NCBI GenBank assembly: GCA_964408735.1
Contig: CAYPAX010000015.1
Location: 1-60,812 of the forward strand
Direction of reading: 5' to 3'
Source: UBA7887 sp964408735
GTDB lineage: Bacteria > Pseudomonadota > Alphaproteobacteria > UBA7887
Length of the DNA: 60,812 nt
Positions 18,897-27,996 of the stretch are shown here, piece after piece. Under the pieces are notes generated by a model. That model did no database searches, was not told the origin of the DNA, and worked only from the letters and a program-made list of their open reading frames with translations. The position numbers were made by a program, and so were the translations under genes. Every line of letters starts with the position of its first letter. The stretch's first letter is position 1.

Positions 18897-18920
18897 AGAT
18901 GGGGCCGCAGCGGCCCCGCT

Positions 18921-19658
18921 TCAATCAACGCCCTCACCACGGCTGGCGGCAAGAAGCGCTTCGGTATAGGGCGCGAGCGCCTCGCCGGATCGCAAGGCAT
19001 CGCAGCTCACGCATTCAACCAGCCGCCCGCCGCGCATCACCGCGACGCGCTCGCACAATTCAGCGACCACCGCCAGGTCATGGCTCACCAGCAGAAAAGT
19101 GAGGCCGCGCTCGGACCGCAGGCGCCCAAGCAGGGTCAATATCTCGGCTTGGGTCGCCATGTCGAGGGCCGAGGTCGGCTCGTCGAGCAGCAGCAAGGAC
19201 GGCTCCAGCATCAGGGCTCTGGCGATGGCCACGCGCTGGCGCTGTCCGCCCGAGAGCTGGCTGGGATAGCGGGCGGCAAAATCCGCTTCCAGACCGACCT
19301 GTGCCAAGGCCTCGGTTACACGCCGCGTGTGATCGCCGATGTCGTGGATGGCAAGCGGCTCGGCCAGGCTATCGGCGACGCGCTGGCGCGGGTTGAGCGA
19401 GCCGTAAGGGTCCTGGAAGACCATCTGCAAGGTCCGCGGCAACATGCGTGGGCGGGTGGGATCGCGCTCGGCCCCGTCTATGGCAATGCGCCCCCGCCAA
19501 TCGCGCGCAAGCCCAGCGATTGCGCGCAGCACCGTCGTCTTGCCGCAACCGGATTCGCCCACCAGGCCGACGGCCTCGCCGCGCGCCACGCTCAGCGACA
19601 GCTCGTGTACGGCGGTCACGTCCCGGTAGCCGAGCGAGAAGCCCTCGATCTCGATCAT
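18921..19658 (-). CDS. Peptide-type ABC transporter ATP-binding protein (DppF/OppF-like)
   Basis: One of two cytoplasmic ATPases powering the importer. Walker A GESGCGKTT, Q-loop in MVFQDPYGSLNPR, signature LSGGQRQRVAIARAL, Walker B LLLLDEPTSALD and H-loop LVSHDLAVV are all intact. The ATG at 19658 (MIEIEGFSLGYRDV) is chosen because the nucleotide-binding domain starts there and it overlaps the preceding gene by ATGA. At 245 residues it lacks the long C-terminal oligopeptide-binding extension often seen in DppF. Confidence 0.93.
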   Translation of the reverse strand: MIEIEGFSLGYRDVTAVHELSLSVARGEAVGLVGESGCGKTTVLRAIAGLARDWRGRIAIDGAERDPTRPRMLPRTLQMVFQDPYGSLNPRQRVADSLAEPLAIHDIGDHTRRVTEALAQVGLEADFAARYPSQLSGGQRQRVAIARALMLEPSLLLLDEPTSALDMATQAEILTLLGRLRSERGLTFLLVSHDLAVVAELCERVAVMRGGRLVECVSCDALRSGEALAPYTEALLAASRGEGVD

Positions 19659-20419
19659 GGTGTGGCCAAGAGCCTGGGCGCCGCATCGAGTAGCGCGCGC
19701 GTGTAAGGATGTTCGGCAACAGCCAATGTGGTCAGGGTCTCGACCACCCTGCCCTCGCGCATCACCAGCACGCGGTCGCAGAATCGGCCGACCAATGCCA
19801 GATCGTGGCTGATCAGGATCAGGCCCATGCCGCGCGCCCGGACCTGGCCATCGAGCTCGGCAAGCACGCGTTCGCGGGCGATGACATCGAGCGCCGAGGT
19901 AGGCTCGTCGGCGATCAGCAGTGCCGGGTCCGGCGCCAGCATCATGGCGATCATGGCGCGCTGGCCGAGCCCGCCCGAGAGCTCGTGCGGATAGGCCTGC
20001 CAAACGCGGTTTGGATCGCCAACGTGCACCGAGTCCAGCAGGGCGAGCCCGGCATCGCGCACGCCCGGCCCGCGCAGGCCGCGATGCCGGCGCAAGGTCT
20101 CGGCAATCTGGGCGCCGACGGTCATCACCGGGTTCAGGGCGTGGCGCGCGTCCTGCAGGATCATCGCCAGGCGGTCGCCGCGCAGCCGCGCCAGCTCCGC
20201 CAGGGACATATCGCGCCCGTCGAAGGCGAGTCGCCCGACCGAAACCAAGGCGCGCGGCCCGAGCAGGCCCATCAGGGCGCGGCCGACACTCGACTTGCCA
20301 GCACCCGACTGCCCGACAATGCCTAGCTTCTCCCGCCCCAGGGTGAAGCCGACATCCGCCACCACGGGCGCGGCGCCATAGGCGACGCTGAGTCCTTCGA
20401 CTTCGAGCAAGGCGCTCAT
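19655..20419 (-). CDS. Peptide-type ABC transporter ATP-binding protein (DppD/OppD-like)
   Basis: Partner ATPase of the importer, 254 residues. Walker A is GQSGAGKSS, the Q-loop region reads ILQDARHALNPV, Walker B ALLIADEPTSALD and the H-loop LISHDLALV. The signature is LSGGLGQRAMIAMML, an acceptable variant of LSGGQ. The DppD C-terminal extension with iron-sulfur cysteines is missing. It overlaps both the upstream permease gene and the downstream ATPase gene by ATGA. Confidence 0.93.
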   Translation of the reverse strand: MSALLEVEGLSVAYGAAPVVADVGFTLGREKLGIVGQSGAGKSSVGRALMGLLGPRALVSVGRLAFDGRDMSLAELARLRGDRLAMILQDARHALNPVMTVGAQIAETLRRHRGLRGPGVRDAGLALLDSVHVGDPNRVWQAYPHELSGGLGQRAMIAMMLAPDPALLIADEPTSALDVIARERVLAELDGQVRARGMGLILISHDLALVGRFCDRVLVMREGRVVETLTTLAVAEHPYTRALLDAAPRLLATP

Positions 20420-21228
20420 GTCTGCGGGTCCAATATGTCGCGCAGGCCGTCGCCAAGCAGGTTGAAACCGAGGCTGACAAAGACGATGGCAAGCCCCGGC
20501 ACCGTCGCCACCCACCACTGGTCGAAGAGGTATTCGCGCCCGGCGGCGATCATGGCGCCCCATTCCGGCGTCGATGGCGGCACGCCGATGCCGAGAAAAC
20601 CGAAGCCCGCAGCCGTGAGAACGATGCCGGCCATGTCCAGCGTCACCCGCACCACCAGGGAGTTGACGCAGAGCGGCATGATTTGTTTGCGAACGATACG
20701 CCACGTCGAGGCGCCTTGCAGGCGCGCCGCGGCGACGAAATCGCTATCGCGAATGGCCAATGTCTCGGCCCGCGCGACACGCGCATAGACGGGCCAGGCC
20801 GTTACCGCGATGGCCAGCACAGCGTTCTCCAGCCCCGCCCCCAGCGCCGCCGCCAAAGCCAGCGCCAGGATCAGACGCGGAAAGGCCAGAAAGATATCGG
20901 TCAGCCGCATCAGGGCGATATCGGCCCAGCCCCCGAGGGTGCCGGCGACGCAGCCGAGGACCAGCCCCAGTGGCGCCGAGGCGACGGTCACCAGCACGAC
21001 GATGAGCAGGGTCGTGCGCGCACCCCAGAGCAGCCGCGAGAGAATATCGCGGCCAAGCGCATCGGTGCCGAGCAGATGGCGGTCGCCAGCGGGTGCCAGG
21101 CGGCCGTCGAGGTTCTGGGTCAGGGGGTCGTATGGCGCCAGCCAGGGCGCGAACAGCGCCGCCAGCACCAGGGCACTGACGATGACCATGCCGGCCGCGG
21201 CCACTGGATTGGCGAACAGCGCCCTCAT
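20416..21228 (-). CDS. Peptide-type ABC transporter permease (DppC-like)
   Basis: Inner-membrane channel subunit of 270 residues. It has the DppC hallmarks: a first TM helix (AGMVIVSALVLAALFAPWLAPYDP), HLLGTDALGRDILSRLLWGARTTL before the core, and the EAA loop ARLQGASTWRIVRKQIMP that contacts the ATPases. The ATG at 21228 overlaps the DppB stop (ATGA). Confidence 0.93.
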   Translation of the reverse strand: MRALFANPVAAAGMVIVSALVLAALFAPWLAPYDPLTQNLDGRLAPAGDRHLLGTDALGRDILSRLLWGARTTLLIVVLVTVASAPLGLVLGCVAGTLGGWADIALMRLTDIFLAFPRLILALALAAALGAGLENAVLAIAVTAWPVYARVARAETLAIRDSDFVAAARLQGASTWRIVRKQIMPLCVNSLVVRVTLDMAGIVLTAAGFGFLGIGVPPSTPEWGAMIAAGREYLFDQWWVATVPGLAIVFVSLGFNLLGDGLRDILDPQT

Positions 21229-22250
21229 GATACCCGCGGGTCCAATAGGGTGTAGAGCAGATCGGCGACAAGATTGAGGCTGAGAAACACCACGCCGATC
21301 ACCAGCGTCGAGCCGAGCACCGCGTTCATGTCGGCATTGAGCAGGGAGTTGGTGAGATAGCTGCCGAGCCCCGGCCAGGCAAACACGGTCTCGGTCAGCA
21401 CCGAGCCTTCGAGCAGCGCGCCATAGGACAGCGCCACCACCGTGACCAGCGGCACGGCGGCATTGGCGAGGGCGTGGCGCCAGACCACGCGCGCCTCGGA
21501 CATGCCCTTGGCGCGGGCGGCCAGCACGTATTCCTGGCCCAATTGCTCGACCATCAGGCTGCGGGTCATGCGCGCGATATAGGCGACCGAGAAGCCGCCC
21601 AGCACCAGTGCCGGCAAAGCCAAGTGGGAAAGCGCGTTGCGCAGGATCTCCCATTCGCCGTCGAGCGCCGCATCGAGCAGCAGCAGACCCGTGACCGGGG
21701 TGACGATATCGACGTAATAGACGTCGATGCGGCCCGGCCCCGCGGCCCAGCCGAGCGTGGCGTAGAACACCAGCAGCACGATCATGCCGAGCCAAAAGGC
21801 GGGCGTGGAATAGCCGAGCAGGGAGACCACGCGCACCAGGTGGTCAGGCCAGCGCCCGCGCCGGCTGGCGGCCAGCACCCCGGCCGGCACGCCGAGCGCG
21901 ATGCCGATGAGGATGGCGACGGTGGCAAGCTCCATGGTGGCCGGGAAGTAGCGCGCGATATCATCCGCCACCGGCCGTGTGGTGACGACGCTGGTACCGA
22001 AATCACCGCCGAGAATACCCTGGAAATACAAGCCGAATTGCACGGCGAGAGAGCGGTCGAGCCCCATGGCGGCCTTGGCGGCGGCATAGGTCTCGGGGCT
22101 GGCCCTGTCGCCGACCACCGCCAGCACCGGATCTATCGGGATCACCCGGCCGATGATGAAGGTCACCACCAGCAGCCCGAACAGGGTGAAGGCGACGCCC
22201 GCGACCTGGCGCGCTGCCGCGGTGAGCCGGCGCCTACTTGCGGATGCCAT
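21225..22250 (-). CDS. Peptide-type ABC transporter permease (DppB-like)
   Basis: Second channel subunit, 341 residues. The N-terminal helix VAGVAFTLFGLLVVTFIIGRVIPIDPV and the ARAKGMSEARVVWRHALANAAVP EAA loop are typical of DppB/OppB. It ends with the usual NLVADLLYTLLDPRV. It starts 17 bases inside the 3' end of the binding-protein gene. Confidence 0.94.
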   Translation of the reverse strand: MASASRRRLTAAARQVAGVAFTLFGLLVVTFIIGRVIPIDPVLAVVGDRASPETYAAAKAAMGLDRSLAVQFGLYFQGILGGDFGTSVVTTRPVADDIARYFPATMELATVAILIGIALGVPAGVLAASRRGRWPDHLVRVVSLLGYSTPAFWLGMIVLLVFYATLGWAAGPGRIDVYYVDIVTPVTGLLLLDAALDGEWEILRNALSHLALPALVLGGFSVAYIARMTRSLMVEQLGQEYVLAARAKGMSEARVVWRHALANAAVPLVTVVALSYGALLEGSVLTETVFAWPGLGSYLTNSLLNADMNAVLGSTLVIGVVFLSLNLVADLLYTLLDPRVS

Positions 22251-23793
22251 GATAGAGCGTCTGATCGCTAGTCAGGCCCGCGGCGAAGCCCTGCACGCCG
22301 GCGGCGAGCGCGATCAGCTCGTTTTCCTGGAACAGCACGATGAAGGGCGAATCCGCCTGCACCCGCCGCTGCAGCTCGCCATAGATTTCGGCCCGGCGCC
22401 CGGTGTCCCGCTCCAGCACGGCCTGCTCGGCAAGCGCGGTCAACTCCGGGATCTCCCAGCCATTGCGCCAAGCCAGGGTGCGCTCGCGCGCGTCGTCGCC
22501 GTTGTCCGGGTTGCGGGCAAAGGTCGAGGCGTTGGTGTGGGGGTCGAGATAGTCCGGCCCCCATTGGCCGATGAAGATGTCGTGGCGGCGGGCGCGGTAG
22601 CGGGTCAGCACCTGCTTGCCGGTCCCCGGCAGGATCTCTATGGCGACGCCGGCTTCCGCCATCGAGGCCTGGATGGCCTGGGCCACCAGCATCATGACTG
22701 GGTCGGAGCGCACATCCATGGCGACGCTGAACCCGTCTGCCAGCCCGGCCTCGGCCAAGATCGCGCTGGCCTGATCGGGGCGATAGGCGAACGGGCGCTC
22801 TTCCAGGGCGGCGAAAAAGCCTCTGGGCAGGAATGCCTGATGCGCGCTGGCGCGGCCTGCCAGCAGCGTCGCCGCGATGGCCTCGTAGTCGATCAACTGG
22901 CGCAGCGCGAGGCGCACTTCCGGGCGGCCCAACTGTGGGTGGCGCTGGTTGAGGGCCATATATAACAGCCGCGCCCGCGGCACGGTGAGCACGCGGATCT
23001 CGTCATCGCCGGCCAATGCCGCGATCTGGTCCGGCCCCAAATTGCGCGCGGCATCGATATCGCCGGTCTCCAGCAACAGGCGCTGTGTGGAAGGCTCGCG
23101 AATGTCGCGCAGCACCACGCGCTTCAAGACCGCTTTGCCGCCTGCGTAGTCGGGATTGGCGTCAAGCAACAGATATTCGCCAGGCTCCCAGCGCTTCAGC
23201 GTGAAGGGTCCCGAGCCGGCGGCGTGGCTGCGCAGCCAATCCGGTCCCGCCACCGCCTGGCGATCGACGACCGAGGCAATGCCCGCCGACAGCACGTTGA
23301 GCACCAGCGACGGCGCATAGGCGCGGTCTAGCGAGAGCTGAAAGCGCCGCGCATCAAGCCCTTGTATCTGGCTCTCCACGGTCTCGGCCGTCAGCCCCAA
23401 CTGAGTGAGGATGAAGCTTGGTGCCTTGTTGAGCACCACCACCCGGCGCAAGGAGAACACCGCATCCGCCGCCTCGATCGGCCTGCCGCCAGGAAACCTC
23501 AGGCCGTCGCGCACGGTGAAGGTGAAGGTTCTCCCGTCATCGCTCACCTGCCAGCTCTCGACCACCTCGCCGATCGGGCTGCCCGGATCGTCCACATTGC
23601 CGCGGAACAGGCGCTGATAGAGATTGGCGATCACCTCGGCGCCGGAGAACTCGAAGACCTCGGCCGGATCCAGGCTCACCAGGTCGTCGAGCGCCTTGGC
23701 CATGACGAACACCGAGCGCGGCGTACCAGCCGCCGCCGGGCCGATGGCGGCAAGCAGCGCGAGCACGAAAATGAGGTGGCGTGACTTGGACAT
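22234..23793 (-). CDS. ABC transporter substrate-binding protein, family 5 (peptide/nickel type)
   Basis: Periplasmic receptor of the importer: 519 residues with a signal peptide (LIFVLALLAAIGPAAAG) and the SBP_bac_5 fold. The family core appears as SLDPAEVFEFSGAEVIANLYQRLF, FTFTVRDGLRFPGGRPIEAADAVFSL and QWGPDYLDPHTNAS. Peptides are the commonest ligands of this family, but others are known, so the substrate is open. It is the first gene of the five-gene importer operon, divergent from argE with a 63-base gap. Confidence 0.94.
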   Translation of the reverse strand: MSKSRHLIFVLALLAAIGPAAAGTPRSVFVMAKALDDLVSLDPAEVFEFSGAEVIANLYQRLFRGNVDDPGSPIGEVVESWQVSDDGRTFTFTVRDGLRFPGGRPIEAADAVFSLRRVVVLNKAPSFILTQLGLTAETVESQIQGLDARRFQLSLDRAYAPSLVLNVLSAGIASVVDRQAVAGPDWLRSHAAGSGPFTLKRWEPGEYLLLDANPDYAGGKAVLKRVVLRDIREPSTQRLLLETGDIDAARNLGPDQIAALAGDDEIRVLTVPRARLLYMALNQRHPQLGRPEVRLALRQLIDYEAIAATLLAGRASAHQAFLPRGFFAALEERPFAYRPDQASAILAEAGLADGFSVAMDVRSDPVMMLVAQAIQASMAEAGVAIEILPGTGKQVLTRYRARRHDIFIGQWGPDYLDPHTNASTFARNPDNGDDARERTLAWRNGWEIPELTALAEQAVLERDTGRRAEIYGELQRRVQADSPFIVLFQENELIALAAGVQGFAAGLTSDQTLYHGIRK

Positions 23794-23856
23794 GGGCTGT
23801 CTCTATAGTCTCGCGCTCGCCGCCATCCGGTGCAACACCTGCCCTCCTGGAATTCC

Positions 23857-25020
23857 ATGACCGGTCAAATCCTCACCCCCACCGAGCTGATCTCGCGCCT
23901 GGTGTCGTTCGATACCACGAGCCACAAGTCCAACCTGGCGCTGATCGATTTCGTCGCCGACTATCTGGCCGGCCACGGCATCGAGGCGACGCGCGTCTTC
24001 GACGACGAGCGAGGCAAAGCGAACCTGTTCGCGACCATCGGCGACGAGAGCGACGGCGGCGTCGTGCTCTCGGGCCATACCGACGTGGTGCCCGTGGACG
24101 GCCAGGACTGGTCGAGCGACCCCTTCACCATGGTCGAGCGCGACGGGCGGCTGTTCGGGCGAGGCACCGCCGACATGAAAAGCTTCATCGCCATCGCCCT
24201 TGCCGCGGTGCCCGAGCTGATCGCCGCGCGGCCGCGCATTCCCGTGCACCTGGCGCTGTCCTATGACGAGGAAGTCGGCTGCCTCGGTGCGCCGCGCCTG
24301 GTCGAGCTGCTCAAGGCGGCACCCTTTACGCCTATGGCAGTTATCGTCGGCGAGCCGACCTCGATGGGCGTGGTCGACCGGCACAAGAGCGGCAATCGAT
24401 TCGTGACTGAAATCACCGGCCGCGAGGCCCACTCCGCCCACACCGACAAGGGCGTCAGCGCGAATCTTGTCGCCGGCCGCCTGATCGCCTTTCTCGACGG
24501 CCTGGCGCGCAAGGCCTGGACCCGCCCCAACGACGGCTTCGACCCGCCCTACGACACGCTGCACGTGGGCATTGTCGAAGGCGGCACCGCGAGCAATATC
24601 CTGGCCCGGCACTGCCGCTTCATCTGGGAGGTTCGCTCGCTTCCCGACACCGACCTGGAGCGTGAGTTCCTGGCTCCGTTTCAGGCCTTTATCGACGAAG
24701 ACGTGCTGCCGGAAATGCGTACCGTGGCACCGGAATCCGCCGTGTTGACGCAAGCGACGGTTTCCATGGAGGCGCTGGCACCGATGGCCGATTCGCCGGC
24801 CGAGGCGCTGGCCCGCAAGCTCGCCGGATTCAACGGCCCGACGGGCTCGGTATCCTTCGGCACCGAGGGCGGGCTGTTCGCGGGCGGCGGCATTCCTACC
24901 GTGGTTTGCGGGCCGGGCAGCATTCTGCAGGCGCATGCGGCGGACGAATATATCGATATGTCTCAAATTGCCGCCTGCGTCACGTTCATGGAGCGCCTGG
25001 TCGATCACGTTCGGAGCTGA
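23857..25020 (+). CDS. argE: Acetylornithine deacetylase (M20 family)
   Basis: Zinc hydrolase converting N-acetylornithine to ornithine in arginine synthesis. The 387 residues contain the M20 metal motifs LSGHTDVVPVDGQDW, GRGTADMKSFIA and the catalytic glutamate in YDEEVGCLGA, plus the dimerisation domain with GREAHSAHTDKG. ATG 23857 is chosen because homologues begin at TPTELISRLVSFDTT; an in-frame GTG at 23830 would add nine residues. The 3' end overlaps the plsC 3' end on the other strand by 35 bases. Confidence 0.93.
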   Translation: MTGQILTPTELISRLVSFDTTSHKSNLALIDFVADYLAGHGIEATRVFDDERGKANLFATIGDESDGGVVLSGHTDVVPVDGQDWSSDPFTMVERDGRLFGRGTADMKSFIAIALAAVPELIAARPRIPVHLALSYDEEVGCLGAPRLVELLKAAPFTPMAVIVGEPTSMGVVDRHKSGNRFVTEITGREAHSAHTDKGVSANLVAGRLIAFLDGLARKAWTRPNDGFDPPYDTLHVGIVEGGTASNILARHCRFIWEVRSLPDTDLEREFLAPFQAFIDEDVLPEMRTVAPESAVLTQATVSMEALAPMADSPAEALARKLAGFNGPTGSVSFGTEGGLFAGGGIPTVVCGPGSILQAHAADEYIDMSQIAACVTFMERLVDHVRS

Positions 25021-25723
25021 GCGCTTCCGCTTCAAGCGCGCGGCTCTCGCCTTCGATGGCATTCTGAAGCCGGCTCATGAATGCGCTGCGATCGAGCCCC
25101 GGCGGAATCGACTCGCGCACGCTGAGGATGACCCGCCGCGGCTGCTTGAGAAAGGCCCGCCTGCCCCAGGTCAGGCCGGAGTTCACCGCTACCGGCACCA
25201 CCGGCACATCGAGGTGGCGATAGAGCGCCGCCACGCCAGGATGATAGGGCCGGCTCTCGCCCGGCGGCACCCGCGTGCCTTCGGGAAATATGACCAGTTG
25301 CCGGCCACGCTCCACGGCCTTGGCGGCGTCGTGCAACATGGCCTTGAGGGCACGCGGGCCGGCGGAGCGGTTTACCGCCACCTGTCCGGTCTTGAGCAGA
25401 TACCAGCCGAAGAACGGGATCCAGGTCAGCTCGCGCTTCAGCACGAAGCAGGGGTCGGCAATGATACGGTTGAGCGCGATGGTCTCCCAGGCCGATTGAT
25501 GCTTGCAAGCGACCAGGCACGGGCCCTGCAGGCGCTCCGCGCCACGCACCTCGATGCTGGCGCCGACCACATGCACCAGCAAGCCATCGACCGCCCGGGC
25601 CCACAGGCGCACGGTCCGCAAGAAAATATGTCGCGGCAACAACAGTGCCGGGAACAACAGCAGCGCGAGCAGCGTCGTGACGCCAAAGAAGCCGAGATTG
25701 AAAAGAAGAGAGCGCGCAAACAT
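24986..25723 (-). CDS. 1-acyl-sn-glycerol-3-phosphate acyltransferase (PlsC-like)
   Basis: Acylates lysophosphatidate in the inner membrane to make phosphatidate. The N-terminal membrane segment (LGFFGVTTLLALLLFPALLL) is followed by acyltransferase block I KHQSAWET (H-x4-E, with Glu in place of the more common Asp) and block III VIFPEGTRVPPGE. It is 245 residues from ATG 25723, which overlaps the ydcF stop (ATGA). It is the last gene of ftsE-ftsX-ydcF-plsC, an order common in Alphaproteobacteria. Confidence 0.9.
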   Translation of the reverse strand: MFARSLLFNLGFFGVTTLLALLLFPALLLPRHIFLRTVRLWARAVDGLLVHVVGASIEVRGAERLQGPCLVACKHQSAWETIALNRIIADPCFVLKRELTWIPFFGWYLLKTGQVAVNRSAGPRALKAMLHDAAKAVERGRQLVIFPEGTRVPPGESRPYHPGVAALYRHLDVPVVPVAVNSGLTWGRRAFLKQPRRVILSVRESIPPGLDRSAFMSRLQNAIEGESRALEAEALSSERDRPGAP

Positions 25724-26304
25724 CAGCGAATGGCAAAGCGCGCCAGCAGATATTTGGCGTATTCCGAGGCCAGCAATATCACCGTGCCGCGATGACGCCA
25801 CCAGCGGTCGAGACGCACCGAGGCCGGGAACACCGGATGGGCGACCAAGGCGACGTCGGGCATGGCGCGGGCGAACTCCAACAGGCTGCGCGGCATGTGA
25901 TAGGCGGCGGTAACGAGGCGCAAGCTGCCGTAGCCTTCCCCGGCCATCCAGGCGCTGGTCTCAAGAGCGTTGCCGCGGGTATCGTCGGCCTCGTGACCGA
26001 GCGCTATGCGCCCGGCGCTATCGCTGCCTCCGTCGGCACGCGCGACGCGCAACAACTCCTCGACATCGACACCGCGATAGACACCGGATACGAAAAGCTT
26101 TTCGCCAAATCCGCGCTCGAGCAGGGTCAGGCCCTCGACCAGTCGCCCGCTGCCGCCGGTGAGAACGACGATGGCGTCGGTTCGCACATCGGGTTCGCTT
26201 ACGCCTGTCGGCAGCTCGCCGACAAAGCGCACCAGCCCGGCCCCGCACAGCAGCGGCAGCGCCACAAGAGCCAGCAGGGCGGATCGGCGAATCGCCCCCA
26301 TCAA
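25723..26304 (-). CDS. YdcF family (DUF218) protein
   Basis: DUF218 envelope protein of 193 residues with an N-terminal membrane segment (ALLALVALPLLCGAGL). The domain shows AIVVLTGGSGRLVEGLTLLERG, LFVSGVYRG, then ETSAWMAGEGYGSLRLVTAAYHMPRSLLEFARAMP. SanA/ElyC relatives act in envelope integrity and polysaccharide handling; the exact role is unknown. It overlaps ftsX upstream and plsC downstream by ATGA. Confidence 0.9.
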   Translation of the reverse strand: MMGAIRRSALLALVALPLLCGAGLVRFVGELPTGVSEPDVRTDAIVVLTGGSGRLVEGLTLLERGFGEKLFVSGVYRGVDVEELLRVARADGGSDSAGRIALGHEADDTRGNALETSAWMAGEGYGSLRLVTAAYHMPRSLLEFARAMPDVALVAHPVFPASVRLDRWWRHRGTVILLASEYAKYLLARFAIR

Positions 26305-27170
26305 GGCATCCGCGCCAGCGAGCGCAGCACCGTCAGACGCGCTGACAGCAGGGCGATCAAGCCGGTGGCGATGGGCAGTGCCACCAACACGGATAGGCCG
26401 GTCACGCCAATGGCGAGTTCCGGCAGCAGTGGAGCCTCAATGCGGTCGCCGGCGTGGCCGAGGCCATAGAGCACGCCATAGGCGGGCAGCACGCCACAGA
26501 CGCCGCCACGAAATCCCAGCCACAAGGCATGGCGCTGGAATTGTCGCGCGATATAGGAGTCCGTGGCGCCGAGAAGATGCAAAAGCTCGATCGTCGAACG
26601 CTGCACGGCGAGGCCCGCACGTGTGGCAAACACCACCGTCAGAACCCCGACGCCGGCAATCAGCAGCAACATCGCCGCCGTGACCAGTTGGGCCAGACGC
26701 GCCAGATCGATGAGCCTTTCTACCCAGACCTTGCCCGTGTCGAGGGATGCCTCTGGCACCACGTCGGCAAGCCGGGCACCGACTTCCTCCCAGTCCACTT
26801 GTGCGCCCGGGATCACCGAGACGTCTATCAAGACGGGCAACGGCAAATCGGCCGGCAAGTTGCCGTCACCGATCCATGGCTCGACCAGGGCGGCGACGCT
26901 TGCCGGCGAGATCGGTTCCGCCGCCTCGATACCGATAGTGCGCTGCATTACCTCCAAGGCATCATTCACCATCGGCGTGTCGGCCGCGGCAGGCAATTCC
27001 ACCGTGACCACGGCAAAATCGCCCGATTGCCAATAGACGACCGCGTGTTCCAGCGACAACAAGGCGGCTGCCGCCAAGGCAGCGAAGAACGCCTTGAGGC
27101 CAATGGTCCAAGGCAGAAAGAGATTGCCGCCCTCGCGGCCGAACGACAATGGCGGCACGATGCGGGCCAT
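26301..27170 (-). CDS. ftsX: Cell division protein FtsX
   Basis: Membrane partner of FtsE; together they control peptidoglycan hydrolases at the division site. The 289 residues show a cytoplasmic N-terminus, TM1 (about 19-38), a periplasmic domain (about 45-150) and three further TM helices ending in ALPIATGLIALLSARLTVL. ATG 27170 lies one base past the ftsE stop (TGATATG). Confidence 0.92.
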   Translation of the reverse strand: MARIVPPLSFGREGGNLFLPWTIGLKAFFAALAAAALLSLEHAVVYWQSGDFAVVTVELPAAADTPMVNDALEVMQRTIGIEAAEPISPASVAALVEPWIGDGNLPADLPLPVLIDVSVIPGAQVDWEEVGARLADVVPEASLDTGKVWVERLIDLARLAQLVTAAMLLLIAGVGVLTVVFATRAGLAVQRSTIELLHLLGATDSYIARQFQRHALWLGFRGGVCGVLPAYGVLYGLGHAGDRIEAPLLPELAIGVTGLSVLVALPIATGLIALLSARLTVLRSLARMP

Positions 27171-27171
27171 A

Positions 27172-27834
27172 TCACGCCCCCCCGGTAACCAGACGCCCAT
27201 CGGAGAGATGGAGCCGTGGGTGGCCGCGCTCGCGCACAAATGCCTCGTCGTGGGTGGCGATGACGACTGTGGTATCGAGCTCGTTGAGGGCCTCGAAGAG
27301 GCGCATCAAACGCTCGCCATTGACCGCATCCACATTGCCCGTGGGCTCGTCTGCCACCAGCAGCATGGGCCGGCGCACAACCGCCCTGGCAATGGCCAGG
27401 CGCTGTTTCTCGCCACCCGAAAGCGTCACTGGATAGGCCCCCATGAGGTGCCCGAGGCCGACCCAGTCCAGCAATTCCTCCACCGGCGAGGTGATTTCCG
27501 ATTCGCGCGTGCCGGCCACCCGCAAGGGCAAGGCCACATTGTCGCGCGCCGTCAGATGATCGAGCAGGCGGAAATCCTGGAATACGACGCCGACACGCCG
27601 GCGCAACGCCGACAGCGTGCCACGGCTCGCAGTTCCCACATCTTCACCGAACACGCTCACCAGGCCGCGTGACGGCCGGTGCCCTAGGTAGAGCAAGCGC
27701 AACAGCGACGACTTACCCGCACCGCTGGCGCCGGTAAGAAAATGGAAACTTCCCTGCTCCAGGGTAAAGGAGATGTCTTGCAACACTTCCGGCCCAAGGC
27801 CGTATCGCATGCCAACATTCTCGAAGCGGACCAC
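27172..27834 (-). CDS. ftsE: Cell division ATP-binding protein FtsE
   Basis: Cytoplasmic ATPase of the FtsEX complex. The 220 residues carry Walker A TGASGAGKSSLL, signature LSGGEKQRLAIARAV, Walker B LLVADEPTGNVD and the H-loop IATHDEAFV. GTG at 27834 (VVRFENVGMRYG) is preferred over longer in-frame starts because it has GGGGAGG 9 bases upstream and gives the normal FtsE length. A 162-base gap separates it from the divergent ZitP-like gene. Confidence 0.94.
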   Translation of the reverse strand: MVRFENVGMRYGLGPEVLQDISFTLEQGSFHFLTGASGAGKSSLLRLLYLGHRPSRGLVSVFGEDVGTASRGTLSALRRRVGVVFQDFRLLDHLTARDNVALPLRVAGTRESEITSPVEELLDWVGLGHLMGAYPVTLSGGEKQRLAIARAVVRRPMLLVADEPTGNVDAVNGERLMRLFEALNELDTTVVIATHDEAFVRERGHPRLHLSDGRLVTGGA

Positions 27835-27996
27835 CTTGCGCGGCCTCCCCCGCAGCCCAAGCAGGGCGGCAGACTCGCACACCCGCCGTGCCGCAGTCCA
27901 GGGCTCGTCAGCTGCCACCTATCGGAGCCCGGGCAAAGGGGGTATGATCCGCCTGCCCAATGCCGGTCGAGGCGTCGATCTCGCCGCGGATGTGAA

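Noticed and set aside
17526..19706. A 726-codon plus-strand open frame antisense to the RND adaptor and ABC ATPases
   Set aside because: It is a shadow of intact genes with conserved Walker and signature motifs on the minus strand.
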